Shown: positions 39,590 to 47,408 of the stretch, one piece after another | Position numbering within the stretch: position 1 is the first letter of the stretch | Layout of the letters: every line of letters begins with the position of its first letter | Source: Clostridiales bacterium | GTDB taxonomy: Bacteria; Bacillota; Clostridia; Oscillospirales; Oscillospiraceae | NCBI GenBank assembly: GCA_021205725.1 | Contig: JAJPWY010000033.1 | Location: 1-64,000, forward strand | Reading direction: 5' to 3' | DNA: 64,000 bases | Notes under the pieces: generated by a model | Seen by the model: the letters and a program-made list of their open reading frames with translations, nothing else | Told to the model about the DNA's origin: nothing | Databases searched by the model: none | Position numbers and translations under genes: made by a program

Positions 39590-40174
39590 TCACTCCCCCC
39601 GCTCCCTCCGCTTGATGGACTGATCCACCATGATCTTGAAGTAGTGGTGGACGGAGGGGTCGGTGGTCAGCTCCGGGTGGAAGGAGGTGACCAGCTGGTT
39701 CTCGTACCGGGCGGCGGTGACCTCTCCCCGGGTCAGGGAGAGAATTTCCACCTCGTCGTCCATCTCCGTGACCACCGGGGCGTTGAGGAACCGCATGGGG
39801 ATGCTCCGGATGGCGGCAAAGGCCCCGTTCACCTGGAAGGAGGGGAGCTGACGGCGGCGGACGGTGATGGGCATGGTGCCCAGATAGTAGGGGGCCTTGC
39901 TGTTTTCCACCTGCCGGGCCAGGAGGATCATGCCGGAGCAGGTGCCCAGCACCGGCATCCCCTGACTGATGCGTTCCCGGATGGGCTCCATCAGCCCCCG
40001 CTGCCGGAGGAGCTTGCTCTGCTTGTCGCAGTCGCCCCCGGGGAGGATGAGCCCGTCAAAGGGCCGCTCCAGATCTGCCTGCTCCCGGAGGGGGAAGGAC
40101 TCCACGCCCATACGGGTCAGGAGATTCTGGTGCTCCAGGAAGGTGCCCTGGACGGCAGAGACGGCGATAATCAT
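39590..40174 (-). CDS. pdxT: PdxT-like glutamine amidotransferase
   Basis: 194-residue class I glutaminase resembling the PdxT subunit of pyridoxal 5'-phosphate synthase. The nucleophile elbow GTCSGMILLA (Cys about 79) and the His-Glu pair in SFHPELT are present, as is the N-terminal VSAVQGTFLEH. The usual PGGEST is PGGDCD, and the stretch after the Cys elbow differs from the common FGRQ-type. No pdxS lies nearby, so it may be a paralogue. Cotranscribed with the metalloprotease gene 6 bases upstream. Confidence 0.78.
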   Translation of the reverse strand: MIIAVSAVQGTFLEHQNLLTRMGVESFPLREQADLERPFDGLILPGGDCDKQSKLLRQRGLMEPIRERISQGMPVLGTCSGMILLARQVENSKAPYYLGTMPITVRRRQLPSFQVNGAFAAIRSIPMRFLNAPVVTEMDDEVEILSLTRGEVTAARYENQLVTSFHPELTTDPSVHHYFKIMVDQSIKRRERGE

Positions 40175-40180
40175 GGTTGC

Positions 40181-40723
40181 TCACTCCTTTGGGGAAACTG
40201 GTGGGAAGTCCGGCGGCTGTTTCAGCAGCTTCCGCCGCTCCAGATGGTCAGGGAGGACGGAGGCCACGAACCCGTGAAAGGCGGGACTGTGGTTCTTGTA
40301 GCGGATGTGGGCCAGCTCGTGGACGACCACGTAGTCGATGGCGGCCTCCGGGTAGGCCATCAGCCGCCAGGAGAAGCAGAGCCGGTTCTTCGGGGAGCAG
40401 GAGCCAAACCGGGTCTTTGCCCCGGTGACAGTGATGCCGGTGGGGGAGACCCCCATGATGCCGGCGTAGTGGGCCACCTTTCCCGGGAGGATGTCCTTCG
40501 CCCGTTGAATCAGGGCCTCGGCCTGCTCCCGGGTGGGCTCCGGACGCTGGCGGGCCTGCATCTGGGGCATATGCCGCTCCAGCCAGTCCTGGTGGCGGAG
40601 GACGAAGTCCCGGATGTCCGCCTCGGGCATCCTCAGGGGCGCACGGACGAGGACGGAGCAGTCCGGGCGGATCTCCAGCGAGACGGTTTTCCGCCGGGAA
40701 CGGACGATCTGGTAGGGATACAT
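40181..40723 (-). CDS. YgjP-like (M48/SprT-type) metal-dependent hydrolase
   Basis: 180 residues with the zinc motif VVVHELAHIRYKNHSPAFH and the upstream signature TRFGSCSPKNRLCFSWRLMAYP, typical of the YgjP/DUF45 family of predicted zinc proteases. An N-terminal beta-rich segment (YQIVRSRRKTVSLEIRPD) is also typical. No membrane helix. Substrate unknown. Ends 6 bases before pdxT. Confidence 0.9.
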   Translation of the reverse strand: MYPYQIVRSRRKTVSLEIRPDCSVLVRAPLRMPEADIRDFVLRHQDWLERHMPQMQARQRPEPTREQAEALIQRAKDILPGKVAHYAGIMGVSPTGITVTGAKTRFGSCSPKNRLCFSWRLMAYPEAAIDYVVVHELAHIRYKNHSPAFHGFVASVLPDHLERRKLLKQPPDFPPVSPKE

Positions 40724-40811
40724 GGCAAGTCCTCCTCTTTCCCCCCTATTATGATTTCATTCGGGGGAAATTGCAAGGGGATTTTGTACAGCCCGGGCCG
40801 TTCCCGCCGTG

Positions 40812-41561
40812 TCAGATCCTCCAGGTGGAGGGGTCAGTGACCTCCCACTCGTCCCGCTGACTGGAGGGCTGCTCCGGCGGCTTCACCCGTTCCCGTCTGG
40901 CCCAGCTGCGGAGAGCGGCCCTCCAGTCCCGCATCCGGGTGTTGCCCAGCATCCAGCCCCGGGCCTGGTAGTAGTCCACGAACCCCTCCGGGTCGATGGC
41001 GTAGCCCTGCTCCCGGCAGTACGCCCTCACCTCCTCCACCGTGGGGGGCGAGGCGGGCTTTGCCCGCTCTCTCTTGGTATTTTTTAGTTCTTTGTTATTT
41101 CTTAGTGTGTCAATTTCGCCTGTACAGGTCTTTTCCTGCACTGGTTTTTCGCCTGTGTGGTGGTTTTCCTGTGCTGGAGATTTACCGGTGCAGGTATTTT
41201 CCTGCGCTGGAGATTTACCAGTGCGGGTCTTTTCCTGTGCAGGAGTAACGCCATTGCAAGCGTTCTCCTGTGCAGGTGCTTCGCAGACGGTGTACAGGTA
41301 AACGCCGAAGGTGCCGTTTTCTCTGCGCTCCCGCTCCCGGGTCACGTAGCCGTACTGAGTCAGCTCCTTTAGCACCCGGGTCACGCTCCCGGCAGCCATC
41401 CCGGTCATCTGAGACAGTCCCCGGACGCTGAACCGCCAGCCGTCGGCCATGCTCAGCATCATAATCAGCAGAAATCTGGCTTTCAGGCTCAGCCGCCCGT
41501 CCCGGATCACCCGGTTGTCGATGACGGTGTAGCCGGTCTTGTGCTCTGCCCGTTCTATCAT
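40812..41561 (-). CDS. Helix-turn-helix protein with 11-residue repeats
   Basis: 249 residues. The N-terminal ~90 form a winged-helix DNA-binding domain (LSLKARFLLIMMLSMADGWRF; VRGLSQMTGMAAGSVTRVLK) of the type seen in mobile-element replication initiators. Residues ~97-150 are five degenerate repeats of the pattern AQENTCTGKSP. The C-terminus (VEEVRAYCREQGYAIDPEGF, then YYQARGW and DWRAALRSWARRE) resembles the end of replisome organizer/DnaD-like proteins. ATG 41561 follows GAGGG. It may be a domesticated plasmid or phage replication gene; function inferred. Confidence 0.75.
   Translation of the reverse strand: MIERAEHKTGYTVIDNRVIRDGRLSLKARFLLIMMLSMADGWRFSVRGLSQMTGMAAGSVTRVLKELTQYGYVTRERERRENGTFGVYLYTVCEAPAQENACNGVTPAQEKTRTGKSPAQENTCTGKSPAQENHHTGEKPVQEKTCTGEIDTLRNNKELKNTKRERAKPASPPTVEEVRAYCREQGYAIDPEGFVDYYQARGWMLGNTRMRDWRAALRSWARRERVKPPEQPSSQRDEWEVTDPSTWRI
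41112..41273 (-). repeat. Five tandem 33-bp coding repeats
   Basis: Within the HTH protein, five 33-bp units encode variants of AQENTCTGKSP (ending with VQEKTCTGEID). The units keep frame and vary slightly. Confidence 0.85.
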
Positions 41562-41610
41562 AGTCCCTCGTCCCTTCCGTTGCGGCGTAAGCCGTCTATG
41601 AGATGCCTCT

Positions 41611-41639
41611 ATTATACCGTATCCAGGGAGAATGGACAA
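41611..41639 (-). promoter_or_regulatory. Promoter of the HTH repeat protein
   Basis: Minus strand: TTGTCC (41639-41634), 17-bp spacer, perfect TATAAT (41616-41611), 50 bases upstream of the ATG. Confidence 0.75.
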
Positions 41640-41740
41640 TGCAACGGGAGAGGAATGGGAACTTTTCTGGGCGGTTTTGTGCTGTTTGATGCGTTGTTGC
41701 GGAAAATGGGGAATGGATGGGGGAGTGTGAGGGTTTGCAA

Positions 41741-42060
41741 AAACCCCCTTGGCTCCCTCAAGGAGGGAGCCAAGAGGGGAACGCAAAGACCCCTTGCCTC
41801 CCTCTTTGAGGGAGGTGGCACGGCGAAGCCGTGACGAAGGGAGAGCGGCAGGCACTACCGACACGCAAACAGCTCCCGGCGAATTCGTACTGACTCCCAA
41901 CGAATTCGCCGATGGTGCCTATCTGGTCGTGAGTGCGTACCGCACTCCCTCAGTCGCCTAACGGCGACAGCTCCCTCAAGGAGGGAGCCAAGAGACAAGG
42001 AGGGAGCCAAGAGACAAGGAGGGAGCCAAGAGGCTAGGAGGGAGCCAAGAGGGGTGCGCA
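41741..42060. repeat. Mosaic palindromic repeat element, copy C, with tandem 19-bp units
   Basis: Partial X (41747-41778), Y (41791-41846), Z palindrome (arms 41878-41888 and 41900-41910, 11-base spacer), a second X-like part (41943-41994) and a tandem run of about four units of AAGGAGGGAGCCAAGAGAC at 41978-42051. The tandem run looks like slippage of the X module arm. No gene is supported here. Confidence 0.85.
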
Positions 42061-42080
42061 CCCCCAAAACAGCAAGCACA

Positions 42081-42109
42081 TTGACAAAAAACAAAAACAG
42101 TGGTACTCT
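42081..42109 (+). promoter_or_regulatory. Promoter of rubrerythrin
   Basis: Perfect TTGACA (42081-42086), 17-bp spacer, TACTCT (42104-42109), at the edge of the repeat element. Confidence 0.6.
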
Positions 42110-42172
42110 ATAAGCGGTAGCAGATGCGACGCAACGGAACCCATTTTATCATCTGCCAGGGAGGTCACTGTT

Positions 42173-42706
42173 ATGGAATTGAAGGGCAGCAGAACGGAAC
42201 AGAACCTGAAAACCGCCTTTGCCGGCGAGAGCGAGGCACGGAACAAGTACACCTATTTCGCATCCGTGGCGAAGAAAGAGGGCTATGAGCAGCTGGCGGC
42301 CATCTTCCAGAAGACGGCGGACAACGAGAAGGAACACGCCAAGATGTGGTTCAAGGAGCTGGGCGGCATCGGCAACACAGCGGAGAACCTGAAAAGCGCC
42401 GCTGAGGGCGAGAACTACGAGTGGACGACCATGTACGCCGAGTTTGCCCAGGTAGCGGAGGAGGAGGGCTTCAAGCAGCTGGCCGCCAAGTTCCGCATGG
42501 TGGCTGCCATCGAGAAGACCCATGAGGAGCGTTATCTGGCTCTGCTCCACAATGTGGAGATGCAGCAGGTGTTTGAAAAGGGCGAGCTGACCATGTGGGA
42601 GTGCCGCAACTGCGGCCATCTGGTGGTGGGCAAAAAGGCCCCCCAGGTCTGCCCGGTCTGCGGACATCCCCAGAGCTATTTTGAAGTCCGGGCGGAGAAC
42701 TACTAA
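42173..42706 (+). CDS. rbr: Rubrerythrin
   Basis: 177-residue peroxide-reducing diiron protein. The ferritin-like domain shows [10 protein letters not shown] and [11 protein letters not shown], then [12 protein letters not shown] and IEKTHEERY glutamates; the C-terminal rubredoxin-like domain has CRNCGHLV ... CPVCGHP. Standard length. GGGAGG precedes the ATG. Likely part of oxidative-stress defence with the flavodiiron protein encoded 3 kb away. Confidence 0.96.
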   Translation: MELKGSRTEQNLKTAFAGESEARNKYTYFASVAKKEGYEQLAAIFQKTADNEKEHAKMWFKELGGIGNTAENLKSAAEGENYEWTTMYAEFAQVAEEEGFKQLAAKFRMVAAIEKTHEERYLALLHNVEMQQVFEKGELTMWECRNCGHLVVGKKAPQVCPVCGHPQSYFEVRAENY

Positions 42707-42729
42707 GGAGCAAAGGAGACTGCATCGTC

Positions 42730-43020
42730 ATGATGAAGCACGTCGTCTGCTTTAAGCTGGCAGACAACCGCCCGGAGAATGTGGAGCGGGCAAAGGAGCT
42801 GATCCTCTCCATGGAGGGCAAGGTGCCCACCATCCGGGGCATCTCGGTAGGGGTGGACTTTCTCCACTCTCCCCGCTCCTATGACATCATCCTGGAGGTC
42901 TTGCTGGACGGCCCGGAGGTGCTGGACGAGTACCAGAACGACCCCTACCACGCCGGAGTGGTGAAAAAGTGCATGGGCGAGGTGTCCTGCGCCAGCGTAG
43001 CAGTGGACGTTTTGCTCTGA
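42730..43020 (+). CDS. Dabb family (stress-responsive A/B barrel) protein
   Basis: 96-residue single alpha+beta barrel: KHVVCFKLADNRPENVERAK, LEGKVPTIRG-like LSMEGKVPTIRGISVGVDF, SYDIILEVLLDGPEVLDEYQNDPYHAGVVKKC. The VDEYQNHPxH pattern is the Dabb hallmark. It starts 24 bases after rbr (GGAGACTGCATCGTC site) and is followed by a terminator, so the two probably form one transcript. Function in bacteria unknown. Confidence 0.88.
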   Translation: MMKHVVCFKLADNRPENVERAKELILSMEGKVPTIRGISVGVDFLHSPRSYDIILEVLLDGPEVLDEYQNDPYHAGVVKKCMGEVSCASVAVDVLL

Positions 43021-43041
43021 GACAGCGATATCCGAAGAAAG

Positions 43042-43079
43042 GCTCCCCTGAACCGTTTGCCGGTTCGGGGGAGCTTTTG
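43042..43079 (+). terminator. Terminator of rbr-Dabb
   Basis: Inverted repeat GCTCCCCTGAACCG / CGGTTCGGGGGAGC with a 5-base loop and TTTTGG after it. Confidence 0.88.
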
Positions 43080-43183
43080 GTGTGCGGCAACGAACCACTT
43101 GACACGAATATAGAAACGTGATAATATAATTTTAAAAACTAGATATCGGGGAGAACAAAAAGACAAAACCCGACACGGCCCCC

Positions 43184-43211
43184 TTGACAGCGGAGAAAGT
43201 TGGAGTATAAT
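43184..43211 (+). promoter_or_regulatory. Promoter of the acyl-CoA synthetase gene
   Basis: Perfect TTGACA (43184-43189), 16-bp spacer, perfect TATAAT (43206-43211). A second TTGACA (43099-43104) upstream has no properly spaced -10. Confidence 0.85.
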
Positions 43212-43293
43212 AACGCTTGTCGCTGAGAATAAGGGATGGAGACGTACCGTTTGTGGGTAAAATAGGTACAAATAGAGTAAGAAGGGATCAACC

Positions 43294-44946
43294 ATGTCTG
43301 CACAGCGAACCTACAATGACGAGATGTTTGAGCACGAATATACCTGGCTCAACGGCTTTCTGCGCAATGTACGGCGCTATGGCGGCAAGGAGGCCATGAT
43401 CGACCCCCTGACCCGGCGCACCTGGACGTATGACGAGCTGAACCGGGAGGCCAACCGCTTCGCCCACGCCCTGGCGTCGGACGGGGTGGGGAAGAACGAC
43501 GTGGTCATGTGCGTGCTGCTCAACTCCCCGGAGTTTGGGGTGAGCTATGTGGCGCCCCGGAAGGTGGGGGCCATACTCAACCCGGTGAACTACAACCTGT
43601 CCCCGGGGGAGATCGCCCTGCTGCTGGAGCACAATCAGCCCAAGGCGGTGATCTACTCCGCCGAGGTGCGCCGGACGGTGGAAAAGGCGGAGGAGCTGTC
43701 CTCCTGGAAGCCTGCCCGGTTCATTATGGCGGACAATTTGAAGGACGAGACGCCGCCTCCCGGCCATGTGGACTACCGGGACTATCTGGACGGGCAGCCG
43801 GAGACCGACCCGGTGATGGCGGTGCGGCCCCACATCTATGACGAGGTGTTGCGGCTGTGTACCTCCGGCACCACGGCCCTGCCCAAGTGCGTGCCGGTGA
43901 ACGACATCAACGAGGTGCTCTCCGCCCACGACATCATTATGCACTATCCCCTGAACGCCTACGACGTCTGCCTGAACATGACCCCCTGGTTCCACCGGGG
44001 CGGCTGTCATGTGGGAGGGCCCTGCCCGGCCTTTTACGTGGGGGCCACGGTGCTGACCATGCGGGTGTTCATGCCCAAGCAGAGCCTCCAGTGGGCCGAG
44101 CGGTATCATGTCACCTTCCTGATGGGTGCGCCCTCCTCCCTGGAGATGCTGGCCCGCATCCAGGAGAAAAGCCCGGTAGACCTGAGCCACGTGAAGGGCC
44201 TGGTCACCATGGGAGCGCCCCTGGAAAAGGACGCCTGTATGGAATACTTGAAGATCCTGACCCCCAACATCTTCAACGGCTACGGCACCACCGAGACCCT
44301 GTGGAACACCTTCCTCCGGCCCTACGACCTGCCTGACCATGCGGGGACGGCGGGACGGAGCTGCATCGACGACGAGGTGCGGGTGGTGCGCCTGGTGGAG
44401 AACGGCCGGGCGGAGCCGGAGGACACGGTGCCCCAGGACGGGGAGACGGTGGGGGAGATCATCCTCTGGTCACCGGCCAAGAGCACCTACAGCTATTACA
44501 ACAACCCGGAGATGGAGCGGGAGAAGTTCTACCGGGGCTGGATGTACACCGGCGACCTGGGCACCTGGGACAAGGACAGCTTTGTCACCGTCAGCGGCCG
44601 GAAGGACGACATGATTATCTCCTCCGGGGAGAATATCTACCCCTCCCAGGTGGAGGAGGTGTTCAGCGGCTGCCCCGGGGTGGAGGACACGGTGGTCACG
44701 GCAGTCCCCGACCCCGTCCGTGGTCAGGCGGTGGTGGCCTATGTCAAGGCCTCCGACCCGGAGCTCACCGTCCGGGATCTGATGGAGTTTGCCGCAGAGA
44801 ACGATATGCTCTCCGCCTACAAAAAGCCCCGGTACTACCGCATTGTGGACAAGCTGCCCTATACCGCCACGGGAAAGAAGCAGCACAACCTCATGAAGGC
44901 CCAGGCAGAGAGAGATCAGCGAGAGGGAAAGCTGAAGCGAAGCTGA
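43294..44946 (+). CDS. Acyl-CoA synthetase (AMP-forming, ANL superfamily)
   Basis: 550-residue adenylate-forming enzyme that activates a carboxylic acid to its CoA thioester. The P-loop is LCTSGTTALPKCVP (Ala and Cys replace the usual Gly residues of TSGTTGxPKG), followed by FNGYGTTET, YTGDLGTWDKDSFVTVSGRKDDMI, SGENIYPSQVEEV and the C-terminal catalytic Lys in LPYTATGKKQH. Similar to long/medium-chain fatty acid or aromatic acid CoA ligases; substrate cannot be fixed. Monocistronic: own promoter and terminator. Confidence 0.87.
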   Translation: MSAQRTYNDEMFEHEYTWLNGFLRNVRRYGGKEAMIDPLTRRTWTYDELNREANRFAHALASDGVGKNDVVMCVLLNSPEFGVSYVAPRKVGAILNPVNYNLSPGEIALLLEHNQPKAVIYSAEVRRTVEKAEELSSWKPARFIMADNLKDETPPPGHVDYRDYLDGQPETDPVMAVRPHIYDEVLRLCTSGTTALPKCVPVNDINEVLSAHDIIMHYPLNAYDVCLNMTPWFHRGGCHVGGPCPAFYVGATVLTMRVFMPKQSLQWAERYHVTFLMGAPSSLEMLARIQEKSPVDLSHVKGLVTMGAPLEKDACMEYLKILTPNIFNGYGTTETLWNTFLRPYDLPDHAGTAGRSCIDDEVRVVRLVENGRAEPEDTVPQDGETVGEIILWSPAKSTYSYYNNPEMEREKFYRGWMYTGDLGTWDKDSFVTVSGRKDDMIISSGENIYPSQVEEVFSGCPGVEDTVVTAVPDPVRGQAVVAYVKASDPELTVRDLMEFAAENDMLSAYKKPRYYRIVDKLPYTATGKKQHNLMKAQAERDQREGKLKRS

Positions 44947-44960
44947 GCGAGCAAAATAAC

Positions 44961-45014
44961 CGACCCGGCAGACCGCCATGGAAGCGCCATGGACAGCCTG
45001 CCGGGTCGTTTTTT
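44961..45014 (+). terminator. Terminator of the acyl-CoA synthetase gene
   Basis: Long hairpin with outer arms CGACCCGGCAG / CTGCCGGGTCG and an internal CCATGG-containing repeat, followed by TTTTTT. Confidence 0.9.
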
Positions 45015-45037
45015 ACTTCTTTATCTTTTTTACTTCT

Positions 45038-45793
45038 TCACTTTAAAACGCCATACTGGCTGTCGTCCACCGGCTCCAGCCACTCGTTGGAGCAGTTTTC
45101 GCCGGGCACCTCCACCGCCAGATGGGAGAACCAGCTGTCCGGGGCGGCCCCGTGCCAGTGCTTGACCCCAACGGGGATGTTGATGCAGTCGCCGGGAAGC
45201 ATCTCCACCGCCTCTTTGCCCCACTCCTGATAGTAGCCACGACCGGCCACGCAGACGAGGATCTGTCCGCCGCCCTGGTCGGCGTGGTGGATGTGCCAGT
45301 TGTTGCGGCACCCCGGCTCAAAGGTCACGTTGAAGATGCCCACCTGGCTGGTGGATACCGGGGCGAGATAGCTCTGGCCGATGAAATACCGGGCAAAGGC
45401 GTCGTTGGGTGCGCCGATGGGGAACACCATCTGTGCAGCGTGAGCGGCCTTGGCGTCTGCGGGAGTCTCCTCCTCCGCCCAGACCTCCTTCGCCATATAG
45501 AACACCGCCCAGCCCTTGGGCCAGCCCACATAGAAGGCGACGTGGGTGATGATGGCCGCGATCTCCGCCTTTGTCACTCCGGCTTTTTTGGCGTTCTCCA
45601 GGTGGTATTTCAGGGAGGAATCGGTGACGCCGGAGGACATCAGGGCCACCACCGTGATAATGCAGCGGGTCTTGTGGTCGATATCCCGGTTGTTCCAGTT
45701 CTCGCCAAAGAGCACGTCGTCGTTGAAGTGGGCGAACTCCGGCGCAAAGTCGCCCAGGGTGTTCCGCCCTGCGGTCTGTACGATCTGTTCCAT
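45038..45793 (-). CDS. Carboxymuconolactone decarboxylase-cupin fusion protein
   Basis: 251 residues in two domains. Residues ~1-110 are AhpD/CMD-like (IDHKTRCIITVVALMSSGVTD; LENAKKAGVTKAEIAAIITH) but without the CxxC of AhpD. Residues ~140-245 are a cupin with metal-ligand motif HIHHADQGGGQILVCVAGRGYYQEWG and the second motif PVGVKHWHG. Such fusions are common in anaerobes and poorly characterised. Strong promoter at 45860-45888; AGGAGGG before the ATG. Confidence 0.9.
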   Translation of the reverse strand: MEQIVQTAGRNTLGDFAPEFAHFNDDVLFGENWNNRDIDHKTRCIITVVALMSSGVTDSSLKYHLENAKKAGVTKAEIAAIITHVAFYVGWPKGWAVFYMAKEVWAEEETPADAKAAHAAQMVFPIGAPNDAFARYFIGQSYLAPVSTSQVGIFNVTFEPGCRNNWHIHHADQGGGQILVCVAGRGYYQEWGKEAVEMLPGDCINIPVGVKHWHGAAPDSWFSHLAVEVPGENCSNEWLEPVDDSQYGVLK

Positions 45794-45859
45794 ACAAATT
45801 CCCTCCTGAGATTGGGAGCCTTACCGAAAGGGTAACGGCGTCTCCTTTGCTTTACCGAT

Positions 45860-45888
45860 ATCATAGCACATCCGGTCATAAATGACAA
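45860..45888 (-). promoter_or_regulatory. Promoter of the CMD-cupin gene
   Basis: Minus strand: TTGTCA (45888-45883), 17-bp spacer, TATGAT (45865-45860). A small TTACC-GAAAG-GGTAA inverted repeat (45821-45835) lies in the leader. Confidence 0.75.
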
Positions 45889-45941
45889 ATACCCAAAAAG
45901 CAGCCATGACTATGCTTCTGGGGCATACCTGATCGCAAAGA

Positions 45942-45971
45942 AATGCACCGCCCCGGTCGGGACGGTGCATT
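45942..45971 (-). terminator. Terminator of the queH-ymdB-lepB operon
   Basis: Inverted repeat AATGCACCG / CGGTGCATT 19 bases past the lepB stop on the minus strand, followed by TTCTTTGC. T-rich on both sides. Confidence 0.7.
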
Positions 45972-45989
45972 TTGTATCAGATGGATGAA

Positions 45990-46586
45990 TCACGTCCCCA
46001 GCCACTGGATGTGGGAAAAGGGGAAAAAGACGCAGACCGCCTCGCCGATGATATAGCCCTCGTCCACCAGGCCCAGGGCCTGGGTGAAGCGGCTGTCGGT
46101 GGAGTGGTTCCGGTTGTCCCCCATGACGAAGACGGAGCCCTCCGGGACGACGACGGTGGTCACGTCTCCCTTCTCCTCCATGATGTCCTCGTCCTCCTGG
46201 TTCAGATAGTCCTCCACCAGCAGCACGCCGTCCACATAGACCTTGTTTTCGGCGTAGTCGATCTCCACCGTCTGGCCCCCTGTGGCGATGATGCGCTTGA
46301 CGATGGTCTCCTGGATGGCCTCCGTCTCCTTGTGGATGATGACCACGTCTCCCGCCTGGGGCTCGTAATTCAGCCGCCAGGCCAGGAGCAGATCCCCGTC
46401 GTGGAGGGTGGGGTACATGGAGCTGCCCACCACCACAATGAGCTGGGTCATAAAGTGAAAGAGAATGATGACCACCGCCAGCACCACGGTCAGAATCTTC
46501 AGCTCGCTGTATACATCCTGCTGCCAGGTGCTTTTTTTCGCCTCCGGCCCATCGTCGGGAAGGGTCTGCTTTTCCTCGTCTGCCAT
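45990..46586 (-). CDS. lepB: Signal peptidase I
   Basis: 198-residue type I leader peptidase. One N-terminal membrane helix (ILTVVLAVVIILFHFMTQLIVV), catalytic Ser in GSSMYPTL (about 56) and catalytic Lys in IVKRIIATGGQ, then the GDNRNHSTDSR box. The ATG at 46586 has AAGGAG upstream; the longer frame to 46703 overlaps ymdB. Its acidic N-terminal tail is cytoplasmic. Last gene of queH-ymdB-lepB. Confidence 0.95.
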   Translation of the reverse strand: MADEEKQTLPDDGPEAKKSTWQQDVYSELKILTVVLAVVIILFHFMTQLIVVVGSSMYPTLHDGDLLLAWRLNYEPQAGDVVIIHKETEAIQETIVKRIIATGGQTVEIDYAENKVYVDGVLLVEDYLNQEDEDIMEEKGDVTTVVVPEGSVFVMGDNRNHSTDSRFTQALGLVDEGYIIGEAVCVFFPFSHIQWLGT

Positions 46587-46599
46587 GCTGTCTGTCTCC

Positions 46600-47391
46600 T
46601 TACCTGTGGCGGCTGCCGTCCAGCCGGAGCTGTTTGACGCCGACACATTTCCCGCTGGCGGTATCCAGAGTGAACACCGCAGCCTCCAGTTTGCTGGGGC
46701 CATCCGCCGCCTCGTACTTCTGGGGCAGGCCCCCGAGAAATTTGTTGATGGACTGCTCCGGCTTGACGCCCAGCACCGAGTGGGCGGGGCCGGTCATGCC
46801 CAGGTCGGTGATATACCCGGTGCCTCCGGGGAGCACCTGTCCGTCCGCCGTGGGGACGTGGGTATGGGTGCCCCACAGGGCGGAGACCCGCCCGTCCAGA
46901 TACCAGCCCATGGCCAGCTTTTCGCTGGTGGCCTCGGCGTGGAAGTCCACCAGAACCACGTCTGCCTCCATCTGCTTTAAGACGGCGTCCGCCGTGGTGA
47001 AGGGGTTCTCCACATTGGGGTCCATGGAGACCCGGCCGATCAGGTTGACCACCCCGATGCGCAGTCCCCTTGGCCCGTCGTAGACGTGCCAGCCCCGGCC
47101 GGGGGAGCGGGGGGCAAAGTTGGCTGGCCGGAGCAGGCAGGGGTTGGCGTCCAGGGTGTCGGCGATGCGGAGCTTCCCCCAGGTGTGGTTGCCCAGGGTG
47201 ATGACGTCCGCCCCGGCGTCCAGAATCTCCTCCGCCTGATGGGGGAGCAGGCCGTTTCCGGCGGCGTTCTCCCCGTTGACCACGGCGAAGTCGATGGCCT
47301 CCTCCCGCCGGAGGCGGCGGAGATTGCGGCTGAGGCAGTCCAGCCCGGACTGGGCCACCACGTCCCCCACCGCCAGAATGTTGACCGTCAT
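46600..47391 (-). CDS. ymdB: YmdB/TIGR00282 family metallophosphoesterase
   Basis: 263-residue phosphodiesterase. Metal-binding motifs are GDVVAQSG (8-15), NGENAAGN, TLGNHTWG, and GTHTHVPTAD near the C-terminus. In Bacillus the homologue is a 2',3'-cyclic nucleotide phosphodiesterase affecting biofilm versus motility choice. It starts 18 bases after queH and ends 14 bases before lepB, so the three are one operon. Confidence 0.95.
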   Translation of the reverse strand: MTVNILAVGDVVAQSGLDCLSRNLRRLRREEAIDFAVVNGENAAGNGLLPHQAEEILDAGADVITLGNHTWGKLRIADTLDANPCLLRPANFAPRSPGRGWHVYDGPRGLRIGVVNLIGRVSMDPNVENPFTTADAVLKQMEADVVLVDFHAEATSEKLAMGWYLDGRVSALWGTHTHVPTADGQVLPGGTGYITDLGMTGPAHSVLGVKPEQSINKFLGGLPQKYEAADGPSKLEAAVFTLDTASGKCVGVKQLRLDGSRHR

Positions 47392-47408
47392 AAGGCGCTC
47401 TCTCCCTC

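Noticed and set aside
41978-42051. Possible CRISPR array
   Set aside because: The 19-bp units are directly adjacent with no unique spacers and no cas genes are nearby, so it is a tandem duplication.
41855-42094. 79-codon minus-strand frame within repeat element C
   Set aside because: Composed of repeat modules, no ribosome site; coding is not supported.
43099-43140. Upstream TTGACA/TATAAT pair before the acyl-CoA synthetase
   Set aside because: The hexamers are 30 bases apart, too far for one promoter; the pair at 43184-43211 is correct.
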